64,000 nt of DNA. It comes from Sedimentibacter sp. zth1 (GTDB lineage Bacteria > Bacillota > Clostridia > Tissierellales > Sedimentibacteraceae). A program made the translations under genes and the position numbers. Under the pieces are notes generated by a model. It had not been told where the DNA came from and did not search any database. It saw only the letters and a list, made by a program, of their open reading frames with translations. Shown here in pieces: positions 17,714 through 27,458 of this stretch (the stretch's first letter is position 1; each line of letters begins with the position of its first letter). The stretch covers positions 2,728,001 through 2,792,000 of the forward strand of contig NZ_CP071445.1 in the NCBI RefSeq assembly GCF_017352195.1, written 5' to 3'.

Positions 17714-20700
17714 TTGCCAAGGAACAATTTTTGTGAATCCCATTTAGAAGAAGCTACACTTGAATGGTTTGAGGAGTTAGGCTATGAAGTAATCTTTGCA
17801 CCTGATATTGCACCAGAAGGAGAATATCCAGAGCGTGAGGATTATAGTGATGTAGTATTAGCTGAAAGGTTAAGAGATGCACTTTCAAGGATTAATCCTA
17901 AAATGCCAAGCAATGCAATAGAAGAAGCTTTTAGAAAGATTACAATACCACAAAGTCCAAGCTTTTTGATGAATAACAAAGCATTTCAGCATATGATAAC
18001 TGACGGTATAGATGTTCAAGTTAAGCAAAATGATGCTAGTTATAAAACAGAGAAGGTATATGTTTTTGACTATGAAAAACCACTAAATAATGAGTTTATG
18101 ATAGCAAATCAATTTACTGTAGTAGAACATGGTAGAGAAAAAAGACCAGATGTAATTGCTTTTGTGAATGGCATACCACTTGTGGTCATTGAGCTAAAAA
18201 GTGCTAGTGACGAAAATGTGGATATTACGGATGCCTACAATCAATTACAAACTTATAAAATGACAATACCTTCTTTATTTACTTATAACTCATTTTTAGT
18301 GACAAGTGATGGTATCAATGCAAGAGCTGGCACTCTTACTTCTGATGAAGATAGATTTATGGCATGGAGAACAATTGATGGCGACGATATTGCGCCTATG
18401 TCTATCCCTCAACTCGAAGTACTAATTAAGGGTATGTTTGAAAGAAATCGATTTTTGGATATTATCAAGCAATTTGTCTTATTCCAATCGGATGGAAAGG
18501 ATACTTACAAAATACTTGCAGGATATCATCAATACCATGCAGTAAACAAGGCGGTAGAAAGTACGGGAAGAGCCACCATGGAAAGTGGTGATAGAAGGAT
18601 AGGTGTTGTTTGGCATACCCAAGGAAGTGGGAAAAGCTTATCTATGGTATTTTATGCTGCTAAGCTTGTTATAAGTTCTGAGCTAGGAAATCCAACAATA
18701 GTAATTATAACAGATAGAAATGATCTTGACGACCAGCTCTTTGGAACATTTTTGAAATGTAAAGATATATTGAGAACAACTCCTGTTCAAGCAACAGACA
18801 GGGCTAACTTGAGGAAGCTTTTAAATAACCGCACTAGCGGAGGTATTATCTTTACAACTATTCATAAATTCGCACCTGAGGAAAAGGGTGATGCTGCACC
18901 AGTACTTACAGATCGTAAAAATGTGATAGTTATGGCTGATGAGGCGCACAGAAGTCAGTATGGCTTTGGAGCTGATATTGTAAAAGGTGATGAAAGAGCA
19001 GATGTTAAGTATGGTTATGCAAAGTATATGCGTGATAGCTTGCCAAATGCTTCTTATATTGGATTTACAGGTACGCCAGTAGAATTAACAGATAAAAACA
19101 CCAGGGCAGTATTTGGAGATTATATTGATATTTACGATATGACTAGAGCGGTTGAAGATGGTACAACGGTTAAGATTTTTTATGAAAGCAGAATTGCTAA
19201 ACTTGAGCTACCAGAGAAAATGAAACCAGTAGTTGATACAGAATATGAAGAAATCACAGAATATCAAGAGTTAGGACAAAAAGAGAAGCTTAAGAGCAAA
19301 TGGGCAAGACTTGAGGCGATTGTTGGAGCTAATGAGAGAGTTAAACTGATTGCAAAAGACATCGTAGATCATTTTGAAAAAAGACAGCAAGCTCAGGAAA
19401 CTGAGGGTGGTAAGGGTATGATTGTAGCAATGAGTCGTAGAATTGCAATTGATTTGTATAAAGAAATTATAGCTTTACGACCAGATTGGCACAGTGATGA
19501 CCTAATGTCAGGAAAAATAAAAATAGTAATGACAGGAAGTTCATCCGATCCATCAGAATGGCAACCTTTTATAGGTACCAAAGCAAATCGTGAGACATTG
19601 GCAAAACGTATGAAGGATAAAAATGATGAATTACAACTAGTAATTGTCCGTGATATGTGGCTCACTGGATTTGATGTACCAAGTATGCATACTATGTATA
19701 TTGATAAACCAATGAGAGGACATAACCTAATGCAGGCTATTGCCAGAGTAAATCGAGTATTTAAGGGAAAACAAGGTGGGCTTGTTGTAGATTATATTGG
19801 GATAGCCGAAAACCTAAAAGAAGCACTTTCTCAATATACTGAAAGTGACAAAAAGACTACTGGTGTAGATACAGAGGTAGCATCTATGGTACTTCTTGAA
19901 AAGCATGATTTAATCAAAGAGTTACTTCATGGACATGACTATAGTAAATTCTTTAATGGAAGACCTAGCGAGAAAATGCAAGCAATCGTTGAAACCATGG
20001 ATTTTATCATTGGGCTTCGTGAAGATAGAAAGAATGATTATATCAAGCTGGTAACAGAACTTGCTAGAACTTATTCTCTCTGTGCGACAACAGATATTGC
20101 AGAAAGATTAAATGTAGAAGTTGGATTCCATAAGGCAGTTAAAGCAAGTATAGTGAAGGTTATTAGTGATGATAATAAGAAAAAGACTACGGCACAGCTT
20201 GATAGTGAATTGAATCAACTTATTTCAAGGTCAATTTCCTCAAATGAAGTAGTAGATATATTAGGGTCAGTAGGTTTAAATAAGCCAAATATTGCAATTC
20301 TTTCTGATGAATTTTTAGAAGAAGTTAAGGATATGAAACAGAAAAACTTGGCTGTAGAATTGCTTAATAGATTACTTAAAGGAAATATAAAGTCATTCTC
20401 TAAACGCAATTTAGTTCAGTCAAAGAAATTCTCAGAACTACTAGAGGCTTCGATTATAAAATATCAAAACCGTACTATAGAAACAACGCAAGTTATAATG
20501 GAACTAATTGAACTTGCTAAAGAAATAACAGAGGCTGAAAAACGTGGAGAGTCTACCGGATTAACTCCGGATGAGTTAGCATTCTATGATGCTTTGGCAG
20601 ATAATGAATCTGCAAAAGAAATAATGGGCGAGGATATATTAAAACAAATCGCAAGAGACTTAACAGTTTCTATTAAAAGTAGCATAAGTGTAGATTGGGC

Positions 20701-20908
20701 TATTCGTGATAGTGTACAAGCAAAAATGAAGATGACTATAAAACGACTGCTTAAAAAATACGGGTATCCACCAGATAAAACATTAAAGGCAGTGGATATT
20801 GTAATGGAGCAAACAAAACTTATGTGCTCTAATGAAGTAACATATATAACTCCAGCTATGGAAAGTCATACTTATGATAAGGTAGCTGAAATTCCAACGG
20901 ATTATTAA
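17714..20908 (+). CDS. hsdR: Type I restriction endonuclease subunit HsdR
   Basis: Translocates DNA and cuts it far from the recognition site when the site is unmethylated. The 1064-aa protein has an N-terminal PD-(D/E)xK nuclease (RPDVIAF about residue 143, then VIELKS about 160), Walker [10 protein letters not shown] (about 300-308), DEAH at about 409, and helicase motifs SYIGFTGTP and [10 protein letters not shown]. The C-terminal 250 residues are the helical domain that binds the methyltransferase core. TTG at 17714 follows the hsdS stop directly, with GGAGGTGA as its binding site inside hsdS. No frameshift or truncation is seen, so the restriction system appears functional. Confidence 0.96.
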   Translation: MPRNNFCESHLEEATLEWFEELGYEVIFAPDIAPEGEYPEREDYSDVVLAERLRDALSRINPKMPSNAIEEAFRKITIPQSPSFLMNNKAFQHMITDGIDVQVKQNDASYKTEKVYVFDYEKPLNNEFMIANQFTVVEHGREKRPDVIAFVNGIPLVVIELKSASDENVDITDAYNQLQTYKMTIPSLFTYNSFLVTSDGINARAGTLTSDEDRFMAWRTIDGDDIAPMSIPQLEVLIKGMFERNRFLDIIKQFVLFQSDGKDTYKILAGYHQYHAVNKAVESTGRATMESGDRRIGVVWHTQGSGKSLSMVFYAAKLVISSELGNPTIVIITDRNDLDDQLFGTFLKCKDILRTTPVQATDRANLRKLLNNRTSGGIIFTTIHKFAPEEKGDAAPVLTDRKNVIVMADEAHRSQYGFGADIVKGDERADVKYGYAKYMRDSLPNASYIGFTGTPVELTDKNTRAVFGDYIDIYDMTRAVEDGTTVKIFYESRIAKLELPEKMKPVVDTEYEEITEYQELGQKEKLKSKWARLEAIVGANERVKLIAKDIVDHFEKRQQAQETEGGKGMIVAMSRRIAIDLYKEIIALRPDWHSDDLMSGKIKIVMTGSSSDPSEWQPFIGTKANRETLAKRMKDKNDELQLVIVRDMWLTGFDVPSMHTMYIDKPMRGHNLMQAIARVNRVFKGKQGGLVVDYIGIAENLKEALSQYTESDKKTTGVDTEVASMVLLEKHDLIKELLHGHDYSKFFNGRPSEKMQAIVETMDFIIGLREDRKNDYIKLVTELARTYSLCATTDIAERLNVEVGFHKAVKASIVKVISDDNKKKTTAQLDSELNQLISRSISSNEVVDILGSVGLNKPNIAILSDEFLEEVKDMKQKNLAVELLNRLLKGNIKSFSKRNLVQSKKFSELLEASIIKYQNRTIETTQVIMELIELAKEITEAEKRGESTGLTPDELAFYDALADNESAKEIMGEDILKQIARDLTVSIKSSISVDWAIRDSVQAKMKMTIKRLLKKYGYPPDKTLKAVDIVMEQTKLMCSNEVTYITPAMESHTYDKVAEIPTDY

Positions 20909-20913
20909 AAATA

Positions 20914-20959
20914 AAATGTACTGATTACTCTAGACAAGAGTTAGTTGGTACATTTTTTT
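20914..20959 (+). terminator. Terminator after hsdR
   Basis: AAATGTAC (20914-20921) pairs with GTACATTT (20948-20955), enclosing a smaller CTCT/AGAG stem, and is followed by T7. It lies 5 bases after the hsdR stop codon and closes the restriction operon. Confidence 0.8.
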
Positions 20960-21118
20960 ACAGTATTATGGATACTATTGCCAAAATCTTCTTTTGTTCA
21001 TATACAATAAGGGGAAGTAGTACCGAAGTATTTGCCTGTTGGCATTAGAGATGAGATAGATGCACTTTGTGTAATACAGGAGGAGATGATGATGACGTAA
21101 AACTAAATTTGTCAAAGA

Positions 21119-21697
21119 TTAGAAAATTATGGATAAACTATCTTGCAAAAAGCTTTCTATAAGAGTACAATTAAAATAAACAATATTATCCATTAGCAAC
21201 AAATATAGAAGAAGGTTTGTAATTATAATTATCAACAAAAGGTTTAATAAGTTTAGCAGCCGTTTTAGCATAGTACGTCCACAATGAGGGCATAACAAAA
21301 CTAAAAGTGAAGTAACAAAGGTATGAGAACAAACTTTGCATTGAAATTGACCATTGCCACCATTGTTGTCGTAAAGAAATTGATGAGGAGCACCACACAC
21401 AGAACAAACAGTATCCTCAGGAACATTTCTATTAGAATTTTTACGAACTTGAACAGGTTTTAAAGGTTTATACTACTTTAGAAGATAGTATTCAAGTAAG
21501 AATTGGTAGTCCTGTTTTTTAAACTTTTTGAATATGGGAAACTTATCAATTTTGAATTTTTGATACTTTGGATTAACAGAGTCCTCATGAATGAACTGTT
21601 TAAGAGAAATATATTTTACAATAAAAAATAAAAGTTGATTAATAATTTTAATTAATTGCTAATTTTGTATAAGTAAATAAGTTATAATTTGAGACAT
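21119..21697 (-). pseudogene. Decayed transposase with zinc-ribbon region
   Basis: Read on the minus strand from ATG at 21697, the frame is coding-like but has two in-frame stops, and then loses frame after the zinc-ribbon-like segment CSVCGAPHQFLYDNNGGNGQ, which continues FQCKVCSHTF. A downstream segment LCPHCGRT adds a second CxxC pair. N-terminal segments of this kind followed by a CPxCG zinc ribbon occur in clostridial transposases; the catalytic DDE region is gone. The flanks 20960-21118 and 21698-21787 show no gene, only short open frames. The remnant separates the restriction locus from the CBASS operon. Confidence 0.55.
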
Positions 21698-21787
21698 GAC
21701 AATGACTATCCTTTTTGTTGATTTGCGTTGTGCAAACTCAATTATAACATGAAATAGGGGGTCATTGTTTTTTTATTTTAAAAAACT

Positions 21788-21816
21788 TTGTAACCCTTGA
21801 TAAATAAATGTATAAA
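21788..21816 (+). promoter_or_regulatory. Candidate promoter of the CBASS operon
   Basis: TTGTAA at 21788-21793 and TATAAA at 21811-21816 are spaced by 17 bp, 55 bases before the CD-NTase start. A short dyad GTGTC/GACAC (21830-21834 with 21840-21844) follows in the untranslated leader and could be an operator. No CapH/CapP-type regulator genes are present. Confidence 0.45.
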
Positions 21817-21871
21817 TAAAAAATTTGGGGTGTCTACTTGACACTACCGTAATTAATGAGGAGGATCTTTT

Positions 21872-22906
21872 ATGAGTTTACAAGCACAATTTATTAATTT
21901 TAATGCTAAGATAAGACTTGACTATAACGTTAATTCTGAACTGAAAGATAAGAGAGATATTTTGGTTGATATCTTACGAAATAGCGGAAAGCTGCCGGGT
22001 TTTACAGTACTTAACCAAGGAAGCTATAGTATGCATACAGGAGTTGAATCTATTGATAAGGAGTATGATATTGATGTAGGATTGAGATTTGATGTCAATA
22101 AAGATGATTATGAGCCTATGGGATTAAAAAATTCAATCTGTGATATTTTAGAGAATCATACAGTTTATGGCTCAACCATAAAGAAACCGTGTGTTACTGT
22201 TACATATAAAAAGGATGGCGAGCCTGCTTATCATGTGGATTTGGTAGTGTACACATATGAAGACAAAAGTGATCATAATAGTCAAATGTATTTGGCAAGG
22301 GGAAAGGCAAGTACACCTGACGAGATTTGCTGGGAAGAATCTGATCCGAAAGGATTAGTAGACTATATCAATGATGCCGTTAATGCAGGGGATGATCGTG
22401 ATCAATATCGTAGGGTTATTCGATATATTAAACGTTGGAAGAATCTTAAATTTGATAGTAATGGACATGCAGAGCCAGCAAGTATTGGAATAACTTTGAT
22501 TGCGGCAGACTATTTTGAATTATGTTTCTCTGATGACGGGTATGATGATTTAAGTGCTTTAATTTCGTTGGTAAAGAAAATTCAAAGTTTATTTACTTAT
22601 GTTGGAGTTTCAGATAATGGACGCTTGCTATATCGAATAAAGTATCCGATGCCATGTGAATTAATGTTTAAAGATGACACGGATACATTTGAAAAAATGA
22701 CTGATTCACAAATGACAGATTTCAAAGATAAGACCGACAAATTTGTCAGAGACTTAGAAGCTGTTCAAAATGAAGCAGATGAAGTGGAACAATGTAAAAA
22801 GCTGCACAAGATATTTGGTGATGATTTTGAAGTACCAGAGGCAAAAAATGTGTCTAAGACTCAAATGAATTATATTCCATCATCAAGTGCATCAGGAGTG
22901 CTTTAA
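21872..22906 (+). CDS. cdnX: CBASS cyclic oligonucleotide synthase (CD-NTase)
   Basis: Makes a cyclic nucleotide alarm signal upon phage infection. The 344-aa protein has the nucleotidyltransferase signature GSYSMHT at about residues 50-56, then EYDID with metal-binding D66 and D68, and a third acidic residue in YHVDLVVYT (D123). The helical C-terminal half fits the SMODS/CD-NTase fold. The last residues are IPSSSASGVL, a flexible small-residue tail of the type that Cap2 joins to target proteins. The symbol is generic because the clade and nucleotide product cannot be assigned by eye. GAGGAGG precedes the ATG. Gene order NTase, E1/E2, JAB, TM effector defines a type II CBASS operon. Confidence 0.9.
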   Translation: MSLQAQFINFNAKIRLDYNVNSELKDKRDILVDILRNSGKLPGFTVLNQGSYSMHTGVESIDKEYDIDVGLRFDVNKDDYEPMGLKNSICDILENHTVYGSTIKKPCVTVTYKKDGEPAYHVDLVVYTYEDKSDHNSQMYLARGKASTPDEICWEESDPKGLVDYINDAVNAGDDRDQYRRVIRYIKRWKNLKFDSNGHAEPASIGITLIAADYFELCFSDDGYDDLSALISLVKKIQSLFTYVGVSDNGRLLYRIKYPMPCELMFKDDTDTFEKMTDSQMTDFKDKTDKFVRDLEAVQNEADEVEQCKKLHKIFGDDFEVPEAKNVSKTQMNYIPSSSASGVL

Positions 22907-22909
22907 TCG

Positions 22910-24661
22910 ATGGATTTGATGACTATTCAAGATTCTCTTTTGGATAACAGAAAAATTGCTGCAGTAATGTGTAAGAAAAACGCAACATATTCAAACAAAG
23001 CATATGCGTGTCTTGTTACTTGTGAAATATCGGTTTTGGATATGTGGATTCCAGTAATAATTGGTATTCCATATAACTGGAAACTTGATTTGATGGATGT
23101 ATATGTTGAAGATAAGGATAATTTTCCATTTATTCCTCACATAGACACAAAGGGAAAAGTGTGCCTGTTTGACCTTGAGGGGATTCTGATTGATCCAAAT
23201 TTATGTGGTTTATTGAATCAATGCATAGAACGAGCAATTCATGTTATATCCGATGGGCTAACTGGGAAAAATCGAAGCGATTTCTTGAAAGAGTTTGATT
23301 TGTATTGGTGTCAGTTGCCTGGAATAAGAGCTATAAAGTTCAGTGTTCCGCATGAAAAACAAATGCAGATAATCCATTATGCTGAAAAACGTGGAAAACA
23401 ACGTTCAAAAGAAAGCTATGCAAAGTATTTGCAACGAACTAATAGAACAGGTCTGTTTGGTACGGCAAATCATTTGGACTTTACAACGTGGAATATATTG
23501 GACACCAGAAAAAACGGAATATATGTCTATATTCAGGCTAAAACATATATAATGCCCCCGGATGCAAGAAAAAAACTTGGCATTGATTATATCAATAGCT
23601 TATTATGCTTGGCTGATTCACATACATTTTTTAGTGTTGTTAGCAAAGTAGGAAATGATAAAGTACTTTTGTTTGAAGTTAGACAACCCAATAATATTAA
23701 GATCTGCATTGGAGTTATGATTCGAAACGGGATTTTTTCAAAGACGGAGGATGATAAAATTTATGTGAAGAGCTATTCCATTTTACAACCTTTATCTGTA
23801 AGGAGGGTTGATAAAAAGTATTTAATGAGTCGAACGTCAGACGAGTGTAACATTTTGCAAGCAAAAAAATATTTAATGATTGGCTGCGGTTCTATTGGTG
23901 GATACGTTTTAAATGAAATGGTTAAGTCTGGTTGCGAGGATATTACACTGGTTGATAGTGATTTATTAAAAGAAGAAAATGTATTTCGACATTTACTTGG
24001 TATAGAATATGTTGATGAATATAAGGCTGAAGCATTGACCAATTATTTTGGAAAGAATATTTCAGGGATACGTTTAAAACCACTGGATGGTGAGATTGAA
24101 AATTTAGTTTATGATGGAGATGTGGATTTATCTGATTATGACATAATAATATCCGCAGTGGGAAATAACAATGTGAATCGTTGGCTTAATGGATATTTAT
24201 GTGAAAATGCATTGGAGATATCTGTCATTTACGCTTGGAATGAGCCACTTGATATTGGATGTCATGTTGCATATATTAGAATAAGCCATGAAGGATGTTA
24301 TGAATGTTTCTTTGGAAGAGATTATAAAACGCAGGAATTATATGACATGACGGCATACTGTGAGAGAGGACAGCAGATTACAAAGAATCTGTCTGGCTGC
24401 GGAGGTTCTTTTATTCCATATGGTTCAACAGTCTCCCTTAAATCAGCAATGATGTCCATTGATTTGTTGAAGAAAGTTGTTAGTGGGAGATGTGTTGAAA
24501 ATGTTCTGATTTCTGTAAAAGGAGAAGGCTATTATTATGAAAAAGCAGGATTGAAAACATCAGATGTTTTTAAAAATCAAAGTGAAAGTATTCTGACGGT
24601 TAAAGGAAATGAATTCGTTAATATAAACTGTGGAATATGTGGTAGCTGCTATGGTATTTAA
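22910..24661 (+). CDS. cap2: CBASS ubiquitin-ligase-like protein Cap2 (E2-E1 fusion)
   Basis: Conjugates the C-terminus of the CD-NTase to cellular targets, priming signal synthesis. The 583-aa protein has an N-terminal E2-like domain with a candidate catalytic cysteine in GKVCLFDLEG (C85) and a C-terminal ThiF/E1-like adenylation domain with MIGCGSIGGYVLNEM (about 323-337) and TLVDSD. The E1 catalytic cysteine is probably in NLSGCGGSFIPYG (C497). The C-terminus NCGICGSCYG suggests a zinc site. It starts 3 bases after the CD-NTase stop with AGGAG inside the end of that gene, and overlaps cap3. Domain order and length are typical for type II CBASS. Confidence 0.92.
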   Translation: MDLMTIQDSLLDNRKIAAVMCKKNATYSNKAYACLVTCEISVLDMWIPVIIGIPYNWKLDLMDVYVEDKDNFPFIPHIDTKGKVCLFDLEGILIDPNLCGLLNQCIERAIHVISDGLTGKNRSDFLKEFDLYWCQLPGIRAIKFSVPHEKQMQIIHYAEKRGKQRSKESYAKYLQRTNRTGLFGTANHLDFTTWNILDTRKNGIYVYIQAKTYIMPPDARKKLGIDYINSLLCLADSHTFFSVVSKVGNDKVLLFEVRQPNNIKICIGVMIRNGIFSKTEDDKIYVKSYSILQPLSVRRVDKKYLMSRTSDECNILQAKKYLMIGCGSIGGYVLNEMVKSGCEDITLVDSDLLKEENVFRHLLGIEYVDEYKAEALTNYFGKNISGIRLKPLDGEIENLVYDGDVDLSDYDIIISAVGNNNVNRWLNGYLCENALEISVIYAWNEPLDIGCHVAYIRISHEGCYECFFGRDYKTQELYDMTAYCERGQQITKNLSGCGGSFIPYGSTVSLKSAMMSIDLLKKVVSGRCVENVLISVKGEGYYYEKAGLKTSDVFKNQSESILTVKGNEFVNINCGICGSCYGI

Positions 24662-25154
24662 TTTTGAGGGTCGACAAATAAAAATATGTGATAATGTTCT
24701 TGAGATTATTATGCAATATCTGCAAAAAGAAAAAGATGCGTTCGAGGCTGGTGGCATTATTATCGGGCGAGAGAATATATCAAATTCTAATCTTATAATG
24801 GAATTTGCGACGGTTCCAATGCCTGGAGATGAGAGAAAAAGATGCAGGTATTTACGAAAAGATAAGCAACATGTTCTTTATTATGAAAGCCTATATAAGG
24901 GAAGTTCTGGAATATATACATATATAGGAGAATGGCATACACATCTAGAATCTGTTCCTCAGTATTCGAGCGTAGATATAAAGAATTGGAAACGTATAGG
25001 AAAAAATGCACCGACAAACAATAAACAGTATCATCTGATTGCTGGATATGATGCTTTTTGCATTTGGAAATATTCATATAGAGAACGGAAAGCAAGAATA
25101 ATTGCGACTGTAAAATGGAACGAGGTGAAATTTAATGAAGATATTGAAGAATAG
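24651..25154 (+). CDS. cap3: CBASS JAB/JAMM isopeptidase Cap3
   Basis: Removes the CD-NTase from its conjugates, antagonising Cap2. The 167-aa protein has a JAMM metalloprotease motif: EWHTHLE (H96, H98) followed by a serine and aspartate in PQYSSVDIKNW, plus an upstream glutamate in GGIIIGRE. ATG at 24651 is chosen; it overlaps the last codons of cap2 by 11 bases. An upstream GTG at 24630 is possible, and no strong binding site distinguishes them. It overlaps the following effector gene by 20 bases, so the four genes are translationally coupled. Confidence 0.9.
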   Translation: MVFNFEGRQIKICDNVLEIIMQYLQKEKDAFEAGGIIIGRENISNSNLIMEFATVPMPGDERKRCRYLRKDKQHVLYYESLYKGSSGIYTYIGEWHTHLESVPQYSSVDIKNWKRIGKNAPTNNKQYHLIAGYDAFCIWKYSYRERKARIIATVKWNEVKFNEDIEE

Positions 25155-25971
25155 AATTTTGGATTGTATAAGTCAGCTACTGCAGGTAGTAATACTATTA
25201 ATTGCGTTTGCGATACCAATCTTGCTTGATGGAGCGACAAAAATCCAGATGCTCTTTAATGGAGAAAATCCGGATTTTGAAACCGTACAATATTATTATC
25301 TGGTGAAGATGGGAAACGAAGTAATAGGTTTAGTTTTAATGCTTTTCATTTTATTCAAACTAATTCGCCCGAGTAATAAAGAAAAAATTATGAATACAGG
25401 AAATTTATATCATGATCACTGTTATGCTTGGTATTGGTTTTGCTCGAAGGTGTTGGGTTATTGTAAATGTAGTTTGGTTCGGGTACCGGTAGCCACGCAA
25501 TTTAAGTTGATAATTCGTGACACATTTAGTCAATATGATTTGAGATTGGATGATGATTATAAACTTATAGATATAGAATCCGTTACAGTTGAAGGAATAT
25601 CAGATGATGGTTATACGGAATCTGTTAATATTGTATTAGCAGATACATATCCAATAACAAAAAATTTGATGCCTGAAAGTACGAAAAACCTGTCAACAAT
25701 TTATATTCAACGTGAAACCAATAAAAATGATGCAGTTAGGTGTTATAGCAAAGATTTTATAGAGAGTGTTTTGAATACGGTAAGACATTTACCAAATAAC
25801 GTGCATGCGATTAATCTTTACCCAGCAACTAATCCAAAGCATAATTATTGTATTGCAAATGGTGTCTTTAAAATGGCTAATAGAAGTAATATCGATAGAT
25901 TGGTTATCTTTCCACAAAAAAGGAAAAGTGGAAATTGGAATTTTTTTGAGAAGGGAATTACTATATACTAA
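25135..25971 (+). CDS. CBASS effector with two transmembrane segments and an unclassified cytosolic domain
   Basis: The fourth gene of the CBASS operon, so presumably the effector that senses the cyclic nucleotide and damages the inner membrane. The 278-aa protein has hydrophobic helices at about residues 12-32 (QVVILLIAFAIPILLDGA) and 62-79 (EVIGLVLMLFILFKLI), then about 190 residues of mixed alpha/beta sequence. This soluble part does not show a SAVED or TIR signature that I recognise. GAGGTG precedes ATG 25135. A T7 tract at 25941-25947 near the 3' end is followed in another frame by a coding-like tail to 26050; removing one T would add about 27 mostly charged residues (KEDQLQEVNRKLKEHLK). 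The gene may thus be slightly truncated. Confidence 0.75.
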   Translation: MKILKNRILDCISQLLQVVILLIAFAIPILLDGATKIQMLFNGENPDFETVQYYYLVKMGNEVIGLVLMLFILFKLIRPSNKEKIMNTGNLYHDHCYAWYWFCSKVLGYCKCSLVRVPVATQFKLIIRDTFSQYDLRLDDDYKLIDIESVTVEGISDDGYTESVNIVLADTYPITKNLMPESTKNLSTIYIQRETNKNDAVRCYSKDFIESVLNTVRHLPNNVHAINLYPATNPKHNYCIANGVFKMANRSNIDRLVIFPQKRKSGNWNFFEKGITIY

Positions 25972-26063
25972 GGAAGACCAACTACAAGAAGTTAATAGGA
26001 AATTGAAAGAACATTTGAAGATGAAAAAAATTAGAGTTGAAAATAATTAGATCCAAAGAGGTT

Positions 26064-26590
26064 CTATATTTTAGGGGACGGTTTGGAGTGACCCCTTAAA
26101 GGTGTACAATTTAGGTACACATAATATAATAGATTTTTTAAAACTATATTATAAGCATTTCTATATGAAATAGGGGTCATTCCACCTAATTTCTTTTGCG
26201 GACGAAAATTTGTATAGTACTCAGTATATTCCTCTGTAACATTAATTACATCTTGAGGATATCTTATTTTATTTTTCATAATATAGATACTTTCACATTT
26301 AAAGTGACTGAAAAAACTTTCAGCAACAGCATTGTCCCAACAATTGCCTTTACGAGACATGCTATGTGTTACACCTAAACTTTCTAGTAATTTTGCATAT
26401 TCTTTATTTGTGTAATGTACACCTTGATCACTATGAATTATACAACCATTTAAATCATATTTAGCTGCAAGAATATTAATGGTATCTATACTAAGAATTC
26501 TATCTTGTTTATATTTTACTCTTACAATAGAACGTATACCATGTAATTTCATAATTCTTTGGATTTTTTTATGATTAACCGTTAAATATG
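26064..26590 (-). pseudogene. IS3-family transposase remnant (OrfB with internal deletion)
   Basis: The minus-strand frame reads NHKKIQRIMKLHGIRSIVRVKYK, typical of the region before the integrase core, then jumps to CIIHSDQGVHYTNKEYAKLL and GNCWDNAVAESFFSHFKCE. The second aspartate and final glutamate of the DDE triad are present, but about 100 residues including the first aspartate are missing, and OrfA is absent. The element is therefore inactive. Its 3' side carries TTTTAGGGGACGGTT (26069-26083), a sequence also seen at the ends of other remnants in this window. It separates the CBASS operon from a flavodoxin gene. Confidence 0.8.
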
Positions 26591-26647
26591 CAATGTATTA
26601 TAATAAATTTAAACACTTTTTAGTACATCAAAAGGAGAATTATTAAT

Positions 26648-27133
26648 ATGAAAACATTAGTTATTTTTTATTCATTAGAAGGGAACACAAGATTTATTTC
26701 CGAAATAGTTGCCAAGGAATTACAGGCAGATATTATTGAATTAAAGACTGTAAAATCATTTCCGTCCACTGGAATTAAAAAATTCGTTTGGGGTGGAAAA
26801 AGCGTTGTGCTAAAGGAAAGACCAGAATTAAAAAATAAAAATATTGATTTAAGTGACTATGAAAATATTATTATTGGTACACCAATATGGGCGGGAACTT
26901 ATGCTGCACCATTTAATACTTTTTTTAAACAATATAAATTTTCAGGAAAAAAGGTTGCGTTTTTTGCATGCCATGCAGGTGGAGGAACTGAAAAATGTTT
27001 TAAGATGTTTAAGAAATCACTCCCTGATAATACTTTTGTCGGAGAAATAGACTTTATTGATCCATTAAAAAAAGATAAAAAAGAAAACAATAGTAAAGCA
27101 ATTAATTGGGCTAAAAGTTTAACATTTGATTAA
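26648..27133 (+). CDS. Flavodoxin
   Basis: A 161-aa flavodoxin expected to carry FMN as a low-potential electron carrier. The phosphate-binding loop is FYSLEGNTRFISE at the N-terminus; the later isoalloxazine loops are GTPIWAGTYAAPFNTF and ACHAGGGTEKCF. Length is normal. AAAAGGAG precedes the ATG. It stands alone between an IS3 remnant and a terminator. The segment 26970-27085 recurs, slightly diverged, at 59881-59995 directly after the microcompartment operon, so this gene or a relative was partly copied there. Confidence 0.88.
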   Translation: MKTLVIFYSLEGNTRFISEIVAKELQADIIELKTVKSFPSTGIKKFVWGGKSVVLKERPELKNKNIDLSDYENIIIGTPIWAGTYAAPFNTFFKQYKFSGKKVAFFACHAGGGTEKCFKMFKKSLPDNTFVGEIDFIDPLKKDKKENNSKAINWAKSLTFD

Positions 27134-27214
27134 ATATTATATTATCTGTTTGACGGCAAAAATTAAGCAAAAATATAGATGATATAGATATTTTCAAGAG
27201 AATTTCATAGTATT

Positions 27215-27259
27215 AGGCTAAGTGGTAGGTCAGTTAATGATCTGCAACTTAGCCTTTTT
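27215..27259 (+). terminator. Terminator after the flavodoxin gene
   Basis: AGGCTAAGT (27215-27223) pairs with ACTTAGCCT (27247-27255), followed by a T-run to 27259. It lies 82 bases after the flavodoxin stop. Confidence 0.75.
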
Positions 27260-27287
27260 ATATGTCATATAACTGATATCATTTTAT

Positions 27288-27315
27288 AAGGAGGTCCACT
27301 GTTGTGCTCCTTTTT
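27288..27315 (+). terminator. Second terminator-like hairpin
   Basis: AAGGAG (27288-27293) pairs with CTCCTT (27307-27312) around a 13-base loop, followed by T5. It may back up the terminator 30 bases upstream; no gene lies between them. Confidence 0.45.
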
Positions 27316-27397
27316 ATTGCATTAAAGATTGTATTCTTATAAAGGATAATGAGATTATCTATTTGTCGTAATCTGTCAGACGGTTCTCCTTGCTTTC

Positions 27398-27434
27398 TAT
27401 CACTCGTTATGTTACTATTGTGTTATAAGTGATA
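27398..27434 (+). promoter_or_regulatory. Inverted repeat upstream of the AlbA_2/GHKL protein gene
   Basis: TATCACT (27398-27404) and AGTGATA (27428-27434) form a 7-bp dyad with a 23-base centre, 25 bases before the start codon. It sits where a promoter should be and may be the operator for the DNA-binding protein encoded next. The call is by position only. Confidence 0.35.
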
Positions 27435-27458
27435 TAAACTGATAGAAGGAGTGGTATT

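Noticed and set aside
21015-21100. Plus-strand frame PKYLPVGIRDEIDALCVIQE after hsdR
   Set aside because: Coding-like but short, without a start or binding site, and not assignable to a family.
25805-26050. Separate 81-aa gene overlapping the end of the CBASS effector
   Set aside because: Its first half is only the alternative frame of the effector gene and it has no binding site. Its second half is better explained as the frameshifted tail of the effector.
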